NCBI RefSeq assembly: GCF_009602705.1
Contig: NZ_VSWH01000001.1
Coordinates: 2,046,001 to 2,110,000, forward strand
Length of the DNA stretch: 64,000 nt
Direction: 5' to 3'
Origin: Chryseobacterium vaccae
GTDB lineage: Bacteria; Bacteroidota; Bacteroidia; Flavobacteriales; Weeksellaceae
Positions within the stretch are counted from its first letter, which is position 1; every line of letters begins with the position of its first letter. Of this stretch, positions 55,532-64,000 are shown in pieces. The notes under the pieces were generated by a model that made no database searches, was not told where the DNA came from, and worked only from the letters and a program-made list of their open reading frames with translations. The position numbers were made by a program, and so were the translations under genes.

Positions 55532-56056
55532 ATGAATAAAATATTTTTTTACTCTCTTCTATTTCTATTTACTAATTGTGCTTCACAAACACAATCATTA
55601 AAAAATACAAGTAGAGAATATCTTCAAAAAATAATAGATAAGGAGTTTTCTAATGAAGGCAATAATAAGATTTTAGTATATGCTGTTGATGATAAGTGGT
55701 ATTTGATTATTAATGATAAAGATTCTTATTATGAAGAATTTTATATAAAATCTGATGGGAATAAAATTATCAAAGAAAAATTAGACAAAATCAATAAGCC
55801 TAATTCAATGTTAGATAATGCTTTTGATTTATCTAATTATAAATATGATTATATAGATTTTTCTTCAGAGGGGTATAAAGATTATAAATTAGCACAAGGC
55901 AATAAAACATATTTTTGTGTTATTGATAAAGAAAAATATTATGGAGAATTTAATCTGTCTGTAATTGTAGACCCTATACCCATAGATAAAAATTTGAATA
56001 AATATCTTATGACTAAATTATTAAAAGAAATATCCAACAACAAACCCGCTCAATGA
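55532..56056 (+). CDS. Lipoprotein, immunity candidate for the RHS tip
   Basis: A 174-residue AT-rich gene with lipobox NCAS (FLFTNCASQTQ). Acidic and lysine-rich mature part, no recognised domain. It directly follows the toxin gene with a short gap, the usual place for an immunity gene. A lipoprotein immunity protein would protect the periplasm, fitting an exported toxin. Its role is inferred from position only. Confidence 0.7.
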   Translation: MNKIFFYSLLFLFTNCASQTQSLKNTSREYLQKIIDKEFSNEGNNKILVYAVDDKWYLIINDKDSYYEEFYIKSDGNKIIKEKLDKINKPNSMLDNAFDLSNYKYDYIDFSSEGYKDYKLAQGNKTYFCVIDKEKYYGEFNLSVIVDPIPIDKNLNKYLMTKLLKEISNNKPAQ

Positions 56057-56064
56057 GCGGGTTT
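56042..56064 (+). terminator. Terminator overlapping the immunity-candidate stop
   Basis: An 11-bp perfect stem AAACCCGCTCA/TGAGCGGGTTT that includes the TGA stop codon, followed by a short T-rich stretch. Confidence 0.6.
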
Positions 56065-56141
56065 TACATTTATAAAATGCTTTGCAGTTTAGTTTGTTTA
56101 AGGAACGCATCCAGAAGAGTGTAGACGTGTTGTCCCCCAGC

Positions 56142-56204
56142 TGGCGCAAGCGTCACGCTTGTGCCATGATGGAATAATAAAACCACAGCATCCGTGGTGG
56201 TTTT
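56142..56204. repeat. Two hairpins in the RHS remnant region
   Basis: TGGCGCAAGCGT (56142-56153) pairs with ACGCTTGTGCCA (56155-56166), 11 of 12 positions. Next, AAAACCAC (56179-56186) pairs with GTGGTTTT (56197-56204). A similar but weaker hairpin lies at 57717-57733. These look like part of an RHS-associated junction. Confidence 0.6.
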
Positions 56205-56205
56205 T

Positions 56206-56373
56206 ATATACAGGTTTAGGGAAAACCTCTATATTTACCAGTACAGAGACCATCTAGGCAACGCAAGGATGAGTTATACCAAAAACAGCGAAGGCGCTCT
56301 TGAAATAACGGATGTAAACAACTATTATCTTTTGGGCTTGAACCATATTGAAACACAGACAACTAAAAGATGA
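56206..56373 (+). pseudogene. Orphan RHS core fragment
   Basis: Read in frame from 56206, this encodes YIYQYRDHLGNARMSYTKNS and then GALEITDVNNYYLLGL before a stop at 56371. It matches the RHS core in order (compare [15 protein letters not shown] and NNYYPFGLL of the intact gene). No start or other RHS part exists nearby, so it is a remnant, followed by a lipoprotein gene as expected of a displaced tip/immunity pair. Confidence 0.85.
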
Positions 56374-56460
56374 TTGGGAGGTTATTTTAATTAAATCCGT
56401 TCCAGCCTGGGAAAATTTCAAAAAAAGCTCTGTAACAGTACCTCAAATACAACGTTATCC

Positions 56461-57486
56461 ATGATAAATAAAATCACAATAATATTAATGTTTTTATTTT
56501 CTTGCAAAGAAACAAATATTAATCACCATTTAGAGCGTCATGCTCTTATTGCAAATATTGACCCTAAGAATAATTTCCTTATTTACTCTTATTGGAAAGA
56601 TACGGACTATGCAATAAAAATCGAAGATTTAAAAACAGATAAAATACTTTATTCTTTTAAAATCAAAGACAATTCTTTTACAGAACCTAAAATACATAAT
56701 AATAAAATATGTTTCCCTGAATCAAATGAAAGTTTCATTTGTATGGATTATAAAAGAAATATCATACTCTGGAAAATACAAACTAAAGGCAGAGTCAGAG
56801 AGTTTCAGTATGTAAATGATGATATGATTATAGCCAGTATAGATTCATATGGGATAGTGGCCATAAATTCAAATTCAGGAAAAGTAATGTATGAACTATT
56901 ATTACATGCAGATCAAAATTGTAGTATAGATAATGCACCACGTCCTATTACTTATGATGATAATCATTTTTATCTTGCAGATTTTAATTGTAATTCAGTT
57001 GCTGCTTATGATATTTTGTCTGGGAAGAAAGTTTGGAGTGTTAATAGAAATTCAGCAGCCTTATCAAATTTAATTGTAGCAGGAAAGTATATTTTTGTCG
57101 GAAGTAACGATAATTACAAAACTGGAGAAATTATACTGTTAGAGGCTAAAACAGGAAAATTAGTCTATCAACATGAATCTAAATTTGAAATAATGTGTAA
57201 TCCTATTCATTATAAAAATAAAATATACTATTATACATATGACTCTAGACTGAATGAATTTGATATTGAAAATAGAACATCTAAGATTATCTATAGTTTC
57301 AGTAAAGAAGATGATATAAGTGGAAGTCAAATCTATCCATTAGATAATTTCCTTTATTTTCAGGATTTAAGTTTTAATTTAAATAGAATCGATTTATCTA
57401 CTTTAAAAAAAGAATTTATAGAAAAATCTCCGAAAGGTTTATTAGGGGTATATAAAATTAAAAACGAAATCAAGTTTGTTTATTAA
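56461..57486 (+). CDS. PQQ-like beta-propeller lipoprotein, possible orphan immunity protein
   Basis: A 341-residue protein with a lipobox at FLFSCKET. PQQ-binding-like repeats such as IVAINSNSGKVMYEL, SVAAYDILSGKKVWSVNR and IILLEAKTGKLVYQH indicate a beta-propeller. It is AT-rich like the tip region and follows the orphan RHS fragment. It could be an immunity protein left by an earlier tip, but its size is unusual for that and it may be an unrelated lipoprotein. Confidence 0.75.
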   Translation: MINKITIILMFLFSCKETNINHHLERHALIANIDPKNNFLIYSYWKDTDYAIKIEDLKTDKILYSFKIKDNSFTEPKIHNNKICFPESNESFICMDYKRNIILWKIQTKGRVREFQYVNDDMIIASIDSYGIVAINSNSGKVMYELLLHADQNCSIDNAPRPITYDDNHFYLADFNCNSVAAYDILSGKKVWSVNRNSAALSNLIVAGKYIFVGSNDNYKTGEIILLEAKTGKLVYQHESKFEIMCNPIHYKNKIYYYTYDSRLNEFDIENRTSKIIYSFSKEDDISGSQIYPLDNFLYFQDLSFNLNRIDLSTLKKEFIEKSPKGLLGVYKIKNEIKFVY

Positions 57487-57823
57487 TGAGGGATTGTGAC
57501 TAGTCCTGAAAAAAGGTTTAATGACTCGGTGGTAAGTATTAAATTCTGTAAGAAACACTAAAAGTGGGTATTTTCACAAAGATAATAGTAAGATACTTTA
57601 TTATGGTAAAGATATAATCACCTTATAGCGCACAAAAACATAGTAATTATGAAGGGTGTTAATCCTTGCATAATATAAGGGAACAAGTGCCACAGTTCAT
57701 TTCCCACCTCGTTGCGCAAAGTCTCTGACTTTGAGCTGATAAAAATAAAAACCACCCTAACAACGGTTTAATCTTTACTTGGTTTGCGTTATAGAATAAG
57801 CAACAATGAACCATTCAAAACAA
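57487..57823. other. Gene-free stretch with degraded junction sequence
   Basis: No gene is supported. It has a hairpin at 57717-57733 (CAAAGTC/GACTTTG) and the string ATAAAAATAAAAACCACC, both reminiscent of the stretch before the RHS fragment. It is likely the decayed right side of the RHS region. No transposase frame was recognised. Confidence 0.45.
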
Positions 57824-57855
57824 AATAGCCTGTTTCAAAAACGAAACAGGCTATT
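57824..57855. terminator. Terminator after the M43 metalloprotease gene
   Basis: A perfect 13-bp stem AATAGCCTGTTTC (57824-57836) with GAAACAGGCTATT (57843-57855). T-rich on both flanks, so it may be bidirectional. Confidence 0.75.
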
Positions 57856-57878
57856 GCTTTTTTGGGATGAACTTTTAT

Positions 57879-59114
57879 TTATTTTTTGATAAATTTCATA
57901 GACTTAACAAAGTCCTTGTTATTATAAGTTCTTACGTAATATACTCCGTTAACAAAATCTTTTACATCAATCTTATCAGTTTCATTTTTAATGAAAGCTT
58001 TTTTTACCAATCGTCCTTCAGCGTTGAAAATTTCAACCTCATTGATAGGAGCCAATGGCGATGCAATTGAAATATACTGAGTAGTAGGGTTAGGGAAAAG
58101 GTTAATTGAATTTGCTTTTTCTACATCATTTACAGATAAGAATGAACAGGCATTAGAATTTAATAGACTCGCTCTTGGGCCTAACATGGTATTGGATGCA
58201 ATTGTTTTCTGATCATTGGAAAACATCGCCATTTCAAAATCTGATACATAATCCATATAATTCATAAACATTGCTCCATTCGCAGACGTCGTACAGGTAT
58301 ACTGGTTATCTGGAAAAGAAGGAAAATCCTCTGTAAAATAAGGTCCGTTTGTAGCTGGTGTATCAGCACATCCATCATCGTTATCAGGTGTCCCGCAAGC
58401 ACTGTCATCTTCACCCCATGGATGCAGTAGTCCAAAATAATGTCCGATTTCATGAGTAGCTGTTCTACCACCGTTATAAGGTGCTTCAGCGGTTCCTGTA
58501 GTTCCAAAGTACTTATATCCTATGGCAAGCCCATCAAGCGGTTGACCGGCTGCATCTGGTAAATATGCCCACCCAAGATAAGGGTTCGCCATATCTCCTA
58601 CCCAAATATTCAGGTACTTTGTAGGGTCCCAGGCTAAAAGTCCTGCTGCCTTATAATAGTTATTACCGAAATTAAAATTTGAAGCAACAGACTTTCTTTC
58701 AATACCATTTGTAGCTGCTCCAGTTGGGGTTTTTGTTGCCATACAGAATGCCAGTTCCATATCTGCAGCAAAAGGTTTGAAAGCAGCCGGAACTACTGAG
58801 TTAAAGTCAGCATTCATTTTTCTGAAGTCGTTGTTAAGTACAGCAATTTGAGATGCAATCTGTTCAGCAGTAATATTCTGAGTTTCATTTTTATACAGAA
58901 CATGCACTACAACTGGAATGGTAATAACTGTCTGCCCGTTCTTTCCTACTGTTGTATTTTTACTTGTAAGATAATTTCTCAAATCGGCTTTCTTTGCCAA
59001 AGCTTCTGGATTTTGAGCGAAAAATTCCTTCATTTTAGCACTAGTCGCACACGTTCTCTGAGCGTATATGTTAGCCATTAAAATACTGACTGACAAGAGT
59101 AAAAGTTTTTTCAT
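57879..59114 (-). CDS. M43 (pappalysin-type) zinc metalloprotease with T9SS tail
   Basis: A 411-residue secreted protease. Signal peptide (ILMANIYAQ). The catalytic motif is HEIGHYFGLLH at residues 221-231, with a Met-turn MNYMDY. The C-terminal domain from about residue 335 is a T9SS sorting domain (INLFPNPTTQYISIAS, ending KSMKFIKK). It is expected to be secreted and possibly surface-exposed. It is monocistronic, with its own promoter and terminator. Confidence 0.92.
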   Translation of the reverse strand: MKKLLLLSVSILMANIYAQRTCATSAKMKEFFAQNPEALAKKADLRNYLTSKNTTVGKNGQTVITIPVVVHVLYKNETQNITAEQIASQIAVLNNDFRKMNADFNSVVPAAFKPFAADMELAFCMATKTPTGAATNGIERKSVASNFNFGNNYYKAAGLLAWDPTKYLNIWVGDMANPYLGWAYLPDAAGQPLDGLAIGYKYFGTTGTAEAPYNGGRTATHEIGHYFGLLHPWGEDDSACGTPDNDDGCADTPATNGPYFTEDFPSFPDNQYTCTTSANGAMFMNYMDYVSDFEMAMFSNDQKTIASNTMLGPRASLLNSNACSFLSVNDVEKANSINLFPNPTTQYISIASPLAPINEVEIFNAEGRLVKKAFIKNETDKIDVKDFVNGVYYVRTYNNKDFVKSMKFIKK

Positions 59115-59134
59115 GTAATTTAAAATATAATCAA

Positions 59135-59162
59135 CAAATATACACTTTTAACAAAAAAGCAA
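59135..59162 (-). promoter_or_regulatory. Promoter of the M43 metalloprotease gene
   Basis: On the minus strand TTG (59160-59162), 17 nt, then TATATTTG (59135-59142), 20 nt before the start codon. A full match to the Flavobacteriia consensus. Confidence 0.7.
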
Positions 59163-59311
59163 CAATAAAATATTGATGTAACAAGTAAAAATATAAACTT
59201 ACCTTTTAATAATAGATTAATAAAATATATTTTATTCTTGGCTTTTATATCATTCCGACTTATCAATAATTATTCTCTTAGCTATGCTTTATGGTATAGC
59301 CTCTTATGATC

Positions 59312-59827
59312 CTAAGGCTCTACAGCAAGCAGATAAACAGAACATTGCTCTCCATCCTGAACCAATATCTTACTACCTTCAATTTTCACTTCCTGTTTAT
59401 AGCTTCCATATCCCCCTCCCATTTTGAACGCCTGTATAACTTCAATAATAAGGCGCGATCTCTGTAGATACAATACTCCATAAATGGTGGAAGTAGATTG
59501 TTTTGCCAGCAGCTGCTTTGCTTTCACCTCATTCTCAGCATAAAATTTTTCCACGGTGCCATTTCCATTAAAAACAAGATAATCTTCATAATGTTTAGTA
59601 TCTGAACCCCGGCTTATCTCAAGCTTGGGAGGGATAATATTAAATTTGCCTTTTGTTATATAAGTTCCTTCCATAATATACAGTTTATCAAAATAGATCC
59701 CTGGAAAATTTATGGTTATGAAATTTTCTACCTTTTTTAAAAGCTTGTTATGAATATGTTCCGACGATTGACAGGAAAAAAGAGAAAAGAAGGTAAGAAA
59801 CACAATGACAATTTTCTGTTTTATCAT
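59312..59827 (-). CDS. Hypothetical lipoprotein
   Basis: A 171-residue protein with a lipobox (FSLFSCQSSEH). The mature part is beta-rich with TIYGVLYLQRSRLIIEVIQA. No recognised domain. It follows 4 nt after the upstream hypothetical gene, so the two are a two-gene operon. Confidence 0.72.
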   Translation of the reverse strand: MIKQKIVIVFLTFFSLFSCQSSEHIHNKLLKKVENFITINFPGIYFDKLYIMEGTYITKGKFNIIPPKLEISRGSDTKHYEDYLVFNGNGTVEKFYAENEVKAKQLLAKQSTSTIYGVLYLQRSRLIIEVIQAFKMGGGYGSYKQEVKIEGSKILVQDGEQCSVYLLAVEP

Positions 59828-59831
59828 GATA

Positions 59832-60296
59832 TTAATAGTCTTTAGATTTAACGTATGTTTTGATGTATCCCTTTGTCTGGGGCGAAGGAAGAACCTCCCC
59901 TATTATAGTATCATTCTTTATAGATAACTTTTCCCGGGACAGAAACTTTCCGGCCTGTACATGTTTCAACTTCCATCTCATTTCTGATTTTTCATTATTG
60001 ATACAGTAAGCTCCTTCCAATGCATCTTTGCCCGATTTTTTATTCAATTCAACCACCCGGCCGTTTTTGTAAAATTTCAATCCCTTTTTCAGAGACTTTA
60101 CCCCAACTGTATCTGATCTGGAGTTGAGCCAGTAAGATTTTCCATCTATTGCGATCAGGTGATAAACAGCAGAAGTGTCTATCAGCTTATAGGTAGAGCT
60201 GTCATTGCATAAAATGGTTTTCCGTTGCCCTCTTGCTGTACAGCTGATGCAGATCATAATCATCAACACGATATTCCGTAAAATATTTTCTGTCAT
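59832..60296 (-). CDS. Hypothetical secreted protein
   Basis: A 154-residue protein. The N-terminal segment (NIVLMIMICISCTARGQ) is a signal peptide with an ISC, possibly a lipobox. No recognised domain. It precedes the lipoprotein gene by 4 nt. Confidence 0.7.
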   Translation of the reverse strand: MTENILRNIVLMIMICISCTARGQRKTILCNDSSTYKLIDTSAVYHLIAIDGKSYWLNSRSDTVGVKSLKKGLKFYKNGRVVELNKKSGKDALEGAYCINNEKSEMRWKLKHVQAGKFLSREKLSIKNDTIIGEVLPSPQTKGYIKTYVKSKDY

Positions 60297-60422
60297 ATGA
60301 AAGGATTTTATTCATATTAAATATACAAAAAACCTCTGACTATCAACACGATTGCAACATCCCGACTGAATTAATTCACTATCATATAAAAATTAACCAA
60401 AGTTTAATCTAATCCATAGGGA

Positions 60423-60449
60423 TTGAAACTTAACGATTTATTATTTTTG
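60423..60449 (+). promoter_or_regulatory. Promoter of ppk1
   Basis: TTG (60423-60425), 16 nt, then TATTTTTG (60442-60449), 20 nt before the ATG. The spacing is one base under the usual range. Confidence 0.5.
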
Positions 60450-60469
60450 ATAAAATATACACATTCAGA

Positions 60470-62542
60470 ATGTCAGTACACTTTAATCCACGAGATATTA
60501 CATGGCTTGCCTTTAATGAAAGGGTTTTACAGGAAGCCATGGACGAAAAGGTCCCTTTACATTTAAGAATACGTTTCCTCGGAATCTTTTCCAACAACCT
60601 GGATGAATTCTTCAGAGTGCGTGTTGCCGGATTAAAGCGGGCCATGGATTTCAAGGAAAAAGTGATTGCCGAATCATTTTACCAACCGCCGTCCAAAATT
60701 TTACAGCGGATCAATGACATTGTCATCAGCCAGCAGCAGAATTTTGACAAAACCTGGAAAAATATCCAGTCTGAAATGGCTGAACATAAAGTATATATCA
60801 AAAACGCCAAAAACCTGACAGCTAAACAAAAAGAATTCGTCAGAACCTACTTTGATGAAGTTGTGGAATCCAATGTGATCCCGATTCTTCTTCATGAAAA
60901 TACACCTATGCCCTATTTAAGAGATAAAAGTCTCTATCTGGGGGTTGCCATGAGAAAAAAAGACTGGCAGTATTCCAGTAATTATGCTATTATTGAGATT
61001 CCTTCCCGATTTGTAGGACGATTTGTGCTGTTACCTACAGAAGATCCGGAAGAAAAAAATGTCATGCTGCTTGAAGATGTGATTACCTTCAACCTTCCGC
61101 ATATTTTCTCCTATTTCGGGTATGATGAATTTTCTGCCAACGCTTTTAAAGTGACAAAAGATGCCGAACTGGATCTGGATAATGACATCCGCACCAATTT
61201 TGCAGAAAAAATAGAAAAAGGACTGAAAAACAGAAGAAAAGGAAAGCCTACCCGTTTTGTCTTTGATAAAGATATGGATAAAGCTCTGCTTGAACTTCTG
61301 ATCAGAAAACTGAGCCTTTCCAAAAAAGACAGCATTATTCCGGGGGGAAAAATTCACAATTTCAAACATTTTATGGATTTTCCTGATGTCTTTGAAAAGT
61401 ATGAAAAACCGGAAGAAAGAACTTCATTTACCCATCAGGCCTTTGAACATGGCGAAAGGGTGACAGACGTCATTTTAAAACAAGATGTACTTCTTTCCTT
61501 TCCTTACCATAAATACAACCCGGTAATTGATCTCCTCCGTGAAGCTGCCATGGACCCAGACGTAAAATCCATACAAATTACCGCTTACCGTATGGCCAGC
61601 AGCTCCAAAATCATCAATGCGCTGATCTACGCAGCAAGAAACGGCAAAGAAGTAACGGTAATGCTGGAACTACAGGCAAGGTTCGATGAAGAATCTAATC
61701 TGGAATGGAAAAGCATGCTGGAACCGGAAGGAATAACCGTTCTGGTAGGTCTTCCGAATAAAAAAGTACATGCCAAGCTTTGTGTCATCAAGAAAAGAGC
61801 CCACAACAAAACCATCCAGTATGGCTTTATAAGCACCGGAAACTTCAACGAAAAAACAGCAAGGATTTATGGTGATCATTTATTATTGACCTCCGACCGT
61901 GGTATCATGGCAGATATCAACAAAGTTTTCAATGTTCTGAAAAAACCAAAAGAAGATTATCTTCCTGTCCTGAAAACCTGCAAAAGTTTATTGGTCTGTC
62001 CTCAATTTATGAGGGAAAAAATCATTCATCATATAGACAAAGAGATTGAAGAAGCCAAAGCCGGAAGACGTACCGAAATTATCGTTAAAGCCAACTCGGT
62101 TAGCGACCGTTTTTTAATTGAAAAACTCTACGATGCCGCAAAAGCAGGTGTTGTGGTTAGAATGATCGTAAGAGGAATCTATTGTGCTGTTAATCAAAAA
62201 GATTTTAAAGAAAAAATAAAAGCGATCAGCATCGTAGACGAATATCTTGAACACGCCAGAGTCATGTATTTCTATAATAAAGGAATGGAAGATATATACA
62301 TCTCCTCTGCCGACTGGATGACCAGAAACCTCGACTACAGGATAGAAGCCGCTGCAAAGATCACAGACAAAGGTCTGAAGAAGGAATTAAAAGATATTCT
62401 GGACATTCAGTTGAGAGATAACGTAAAAGCTCGTATTTTAGACAAAAAATTGAGCAACGAGTATGTAAGGAATGATAAGAAAGAATGCCGTTCTCAAATA
62501 GAAACCTATAAATATTTAAAAGCTAAAACAAGCAAAAAATGA
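60470..62542 (+). CDS. ppk1: Polyphosphate kinase 1
   Basis: Makes inorganic polyphosphate from ATP, reversibly. It has 690 residues, the family length. The catalytic His434 (KKVHAKLCVIK, matching E. coli His435) and His595 (YLEHARVMYF) are present. The N-terminal PPK_N region starts FNPRDITWLAFNERVLQEA, and a GNFNEKTARIYGDHLLLT segment is seen. Its stop overlaps the ppx start (ATGA), so kinase and phosphatase are translationally coupled. Confidence 0.95.
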   Translation: MSVHFNPRDITWLAFNERVLQEAMDEKVPLHLRIRFLGIFSNNLDEFFRVRVAGLKRAMDFKEKVIAESFYQPPSKILQRINDIVISQQQNFDKTWKNIQSEMAEHKVYIKNAKNLTAKQKEFVRTYFDEVVESNVIPILLHENTPMPYLRDKSLYLGVAMRKKDWQYSSNYAIIEIPSRFVGRFVLLPTEDPEEKNVMLLEDVITFNLPHIFSYFGYDEFSANAFKVTKDAELDLDNDIRTNFAEKIEKGLKNRRKGKPTRFVFDKDMDKALLELLIRKLSLSKKDSIIPGGKIHNFKHFMDFPDVFEKYEKPEERTSFTHQAFEHGERVTDVILKQDVLLSFPYHKYNPVIDLLREAAMDPDVKSIQITAYRMASSSKIINALIYAARNGKEVTVMLELQARFDEESNLEWKSMLEPEGITVLVGLPNKKVHAKLCVIKKRAHNKTIQYGFISTGNFNEKTARIYGDHLLLTSDRGIMADINKVFNVLKKPKEDYLPVLKTCKSLLVCPQFMREKIIHHIDKEIEEAKAGRRTEIIVKANSVSDRFLIEKLYDAAKAGVVVRMIVRGIYCAVNQKDFKEKIKAISIVDEYLEHARVMYFYNKGMEDIYISSADWMTRNLDYRIEAAAKITDKGLKKELKDILDIQLRDNVKARILDKKLSNEYVRNDKKECRSQIETYKYLKAKTSKK

Positions 62543-63423
62543 AGATCGCCGCGATAGACATAGGAAGTAACGCCGCAAGACTTTTGATCAATGAAGTAAA
62601 GATCAACAATAAAAAACCTGAATTTATAAAATTAAACCTCCTGAGAATCCCTCTAAGGCTGGGAATGGATGTTTTCACTTTAGGAAAAATAGGAAGTGAA
62701 AGAGAAAAAATGGTCATCGATTCTATGAAGATTTTCAGCGACCTGATGAAAATCTATAAAGTAGACCATTACAGAGCCTGTGCTACCAGCGCCATGCGCG
62801 ATGCCTCCAACGGCAACGAAATTATCAAGCAGGTGAAAGAAACTTCAGGCATCAATATAGAAATCATTTCCGGAGACGAAGAAGCCACCCTGATCTACGA
62901 AAATCATGTAGCAGAAGGGCTTGACAAAGAATTCGCCTATCTTTACATTGATGTTGGAGGAGGTTCTACAGAGCTCACTTTTTATGAAAACGGTAAAATG
63001 ATCTATGAAAGATCCTTCAATATAGGAACAATCCGCCTTCTCAACAATCTGGTTACTGCTGATAACTGGACGGAAATGAAAGAAGCAATCAAAGAAAATA
63101 TTACCAGTAAAAAGCCCATTGTAGCCATCGGTTCGGGAGGAAACATCAATAAAGTTTTCTCCATGAGTAAAACCAAAGACGGTAAGCCAATGTCTCTTTC
63201 TCATCTTAAAAAAACCTACAAAGAGCTTAATGAACTTTCTGTAGAAGAAAGAATGACCAAGTACAACCTCAGAGAAGACCGGGCAGATGTTCTCGTTCAT
63301 GCATTAAGAATCTTCAATAATGTAATGTCATGGGCAGATATCAGCAGGATTTTTGTTCCTAAAATTTCAGTAGCAGACGGACTTATTCACAATATCTACA
63401 GTCAGCTGCACGATAAAAAATAA
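62539..63423 (+). CDS. ppx: Exopolyphosphatase (Ppx/GppA family, short form)
   Basis: A 294-residue member of the Ppx/GppA family with the sugar-kinase-type fold. The phosphate motifs are AIDIGSNAARLLI and IDVGGGSTELTFY, with a GSGGNINK stretch. It is much shorter than the E. coli enzyme and holds only the catalytic core. Removes terminal phosphates of polyphosphate or pppGpp; the exact substrate is not shown. Coupled to ppk1. Confidence 0.93.
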   Translation: MKIAAIDIGSNAARLLINEVKINNKKPEFIKLNLLRIPLRLGMDVFTLGKIGSEREKMVIDSMKIFSDLMKIYKVDHYRACATSAMRDASNGNEIIKQVKETSGINIEIISGDEEATLIYENHVAEGLDKEFAYLYIDVGGGSTELTFYENGKMIYERSFNIGTIRLLNNLVTADNWTEMKEAIKENITSKKPIVAIGSGGNINKVFSMSKTKDGKPMSLSHLKKTYKELNELSVEERMTKYNLREDRADVLVHALRIFNNVMSWADISRIFVPKISVADGLIHNIYSQLHDKK

Positions 63424-63446
63424 TTTTCACCCATACCATTATATTG

Positions 63447-63473
63447 AAAACCAGTCTTGTTTCGGCTGGTTTT
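63447..63473 (+). terminator. Terminator after ppx
   Basis: An 8-bp core stem AAAACCAG/CTGGTTTT (63447-63454 with 63466-63473), followed by T-rich sequence. Confidence 0.65.
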
Positions 63474-63488
63474 TATTTTTGTTATCAG

Positions 63489-63565
63489 TAAAAAAATCTG
63501 CCAATCTGTGAAAGAAAAAATACACAATCATCAGTGAAATTTGTGAGATCTGCGGGAAAATTAAT
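63489..63565. repeat. Dispersed intergenic repeat, degenerate copy in reverse orientation
   Basis: AAAAATCTGCCAATCTGTG and TTTGTGAGATCTGCGGGAAA are the reverse complement of the CTCGCAGATT-CGCGGATTG-GCAGATTT type of module seen at 8067 and 30231. Confidence 0.5.
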
Positions 63566-63724
63566 ACTAAAAATTCGCGCATCCATAGCAGCGCTTCCTT
63601 TTTAATATTTTTTATGCTACAAAACAATCATATTCAGTGAAACATATTTAAAAGAGTATAATTTTTGATATTCTTTAAAGTAAAAACAGATTGTAAAACG
63701 TCAACATAATATCAACAGCTAGAA

Positions 63725-64000
63725 ATGAACCCAATCAAAATAATTATCACAGGTGTTACAGGAATGGTAGGAGAAGGTGTTTTAATGGAATGTCTTGAAA
63801 ATCCTCATGTTTCTGAAATTTTAAGTGTAAGCAGAAAACCGTCCGGCAAAAAGCACGCAAAACTTAAGGAATATATTATCCCAGACTTTTTAGCTATCGA
63901 TCTTCATGATGAAACCCTGAGAGGTTATGACGCCTGTTTTTTCTGTGCCGGAATCAGCAGTGTAGGAATGAATGAAGAAGAATATACCAAAATTACGTAT
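63725..64000 (+). CDS. NAD(P)-binding Rossmann-fold protein (partial, runs off right edge)
   Basis: A 92-codon N-terminal fragment from ATG 63725. The NAD(P) motif GVTGMVGEGVLMECL and the following SRKPSGKKHAKLKEYI resemble atypical short-chain dehydrogenases of the epimerase/NAD-dependent family. The CFFCAGISSVGMNEEEYTK segment also fits. The remainder is out of view. Confidence 0.82.
   Translation, partial: MNPIKIIITGVTGMVGEGVLMECLENPHVSEILSVSRKPSGKKHAKLKEYIIPDFLAIDLHDETLRGYDACFFCAGISSVGMNEEEYTKITY

Noticed and set aside
57487..57823. Remnant of an insertion sequence
   Set aside because: No transposase fragment or terminal inverted repeats could be traced.

Overview
The window is chromosomal DNA from a gliding-type flavobacterium, most likely Chryseobacterium or a close relative (Flavobacteriia, Bacteroidota). 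The main signs are gldB, proteins with type IX secretion (T9SS) sorting tails, a SusC/SusD pair with an ECF sigma factor and FecR, a PafA-type alkaline phosphatase of the Elizabethkingia/Chryseobacterium type, and several promoters of the Bacteroidota TTG-N17-20-TAnnTTTG form. Base composition is AT-rich. No rRNA, tRNA, CRISPR array or intact transposase was seen.

Layout. 1-2.7 kb: an ABC exporter pair whose permease carries a long extracytoplasmic region and runs off the left edge. 2.8-7.9 kb: gldB, divergent from an operon of a leucine-rich repeat protein, two GNAT acetyltransferases and nadE, then a secreted barnase, an archaemetzincin lipoprotein and a barstar. 8.3-14.4 kb: pafA and small genes, including a Cys/Gly-rich GG-leader peptide. 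14.7-17.4 kb: an alpha/beta hydrolase and an S41 peptidase. 17.9-21.8 kb: mdh, heme oxygenase and a bacteriophytochrome kinase. 22.1-29.2 kb: a six-gene run of Ntn-hydrolase, porin, DASS dicarboxylate transporter and SdhC-SdhA-SdhB. 29.3-35.0 kb: a cyclase, a nucleoid-associated protein, a duplicated two-gene cassette of unknown function, and a TlpA-like thioredoxin. 35.2-42.7 kb: ECF sigma, histidine acid phosphatase, FecR, STN-SusC and SusD. 42.8-46.2 kb: two hypotheticals and dnaK. 46.7-57.5 kb: a polymorphic-toxin locus with a T9SS beta-propeller-like protein, a large RHS partner, an RHS protein with a zincin-like C-terminal tip, a lipoprotein immunity candidate, an orphan RHS-core fragment and another lipoprotein. 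57.9-63.4 kb: an M43 metalloprotease, two small hypotheticals, and ppk1-ppx. A Rossmann-fold gene is cut by the right edge.

How genes work together. Phosphorus handling recurs (pafA, the histidine acid phosphatase inside the Sus locus, ppk/ppx), but the only linkage is proximity. Heme oxygenase would supply the biliverdin chromophore to the phytochrome beside it. The porin, DASS carrier and Sdh complex form a plausible route from dicarboxylate uptake to oxidation or reduction. The RHS locus shows the composition shift at the core/tip boundary and the displaced core remnant expected of tip exchange.

Intergenic DNA holds at least two dispersed repeat families with two or more copies in this window, a perfect 22-bp GC-rich palindrome, and a 32-bp motif repeated before the phosphatase and fecR genes. 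The best candidates for undescribed biology are the duplicated small-TM plus alpha-helical-protein cassette at 31.7-32.9 kb, the barnase/archaemetzincin/barstar operon, the RHS zincin tip, and the phosphatase-containing ECF/FecR/Sus locus. All functions are read from sequence alone; no database search was run.
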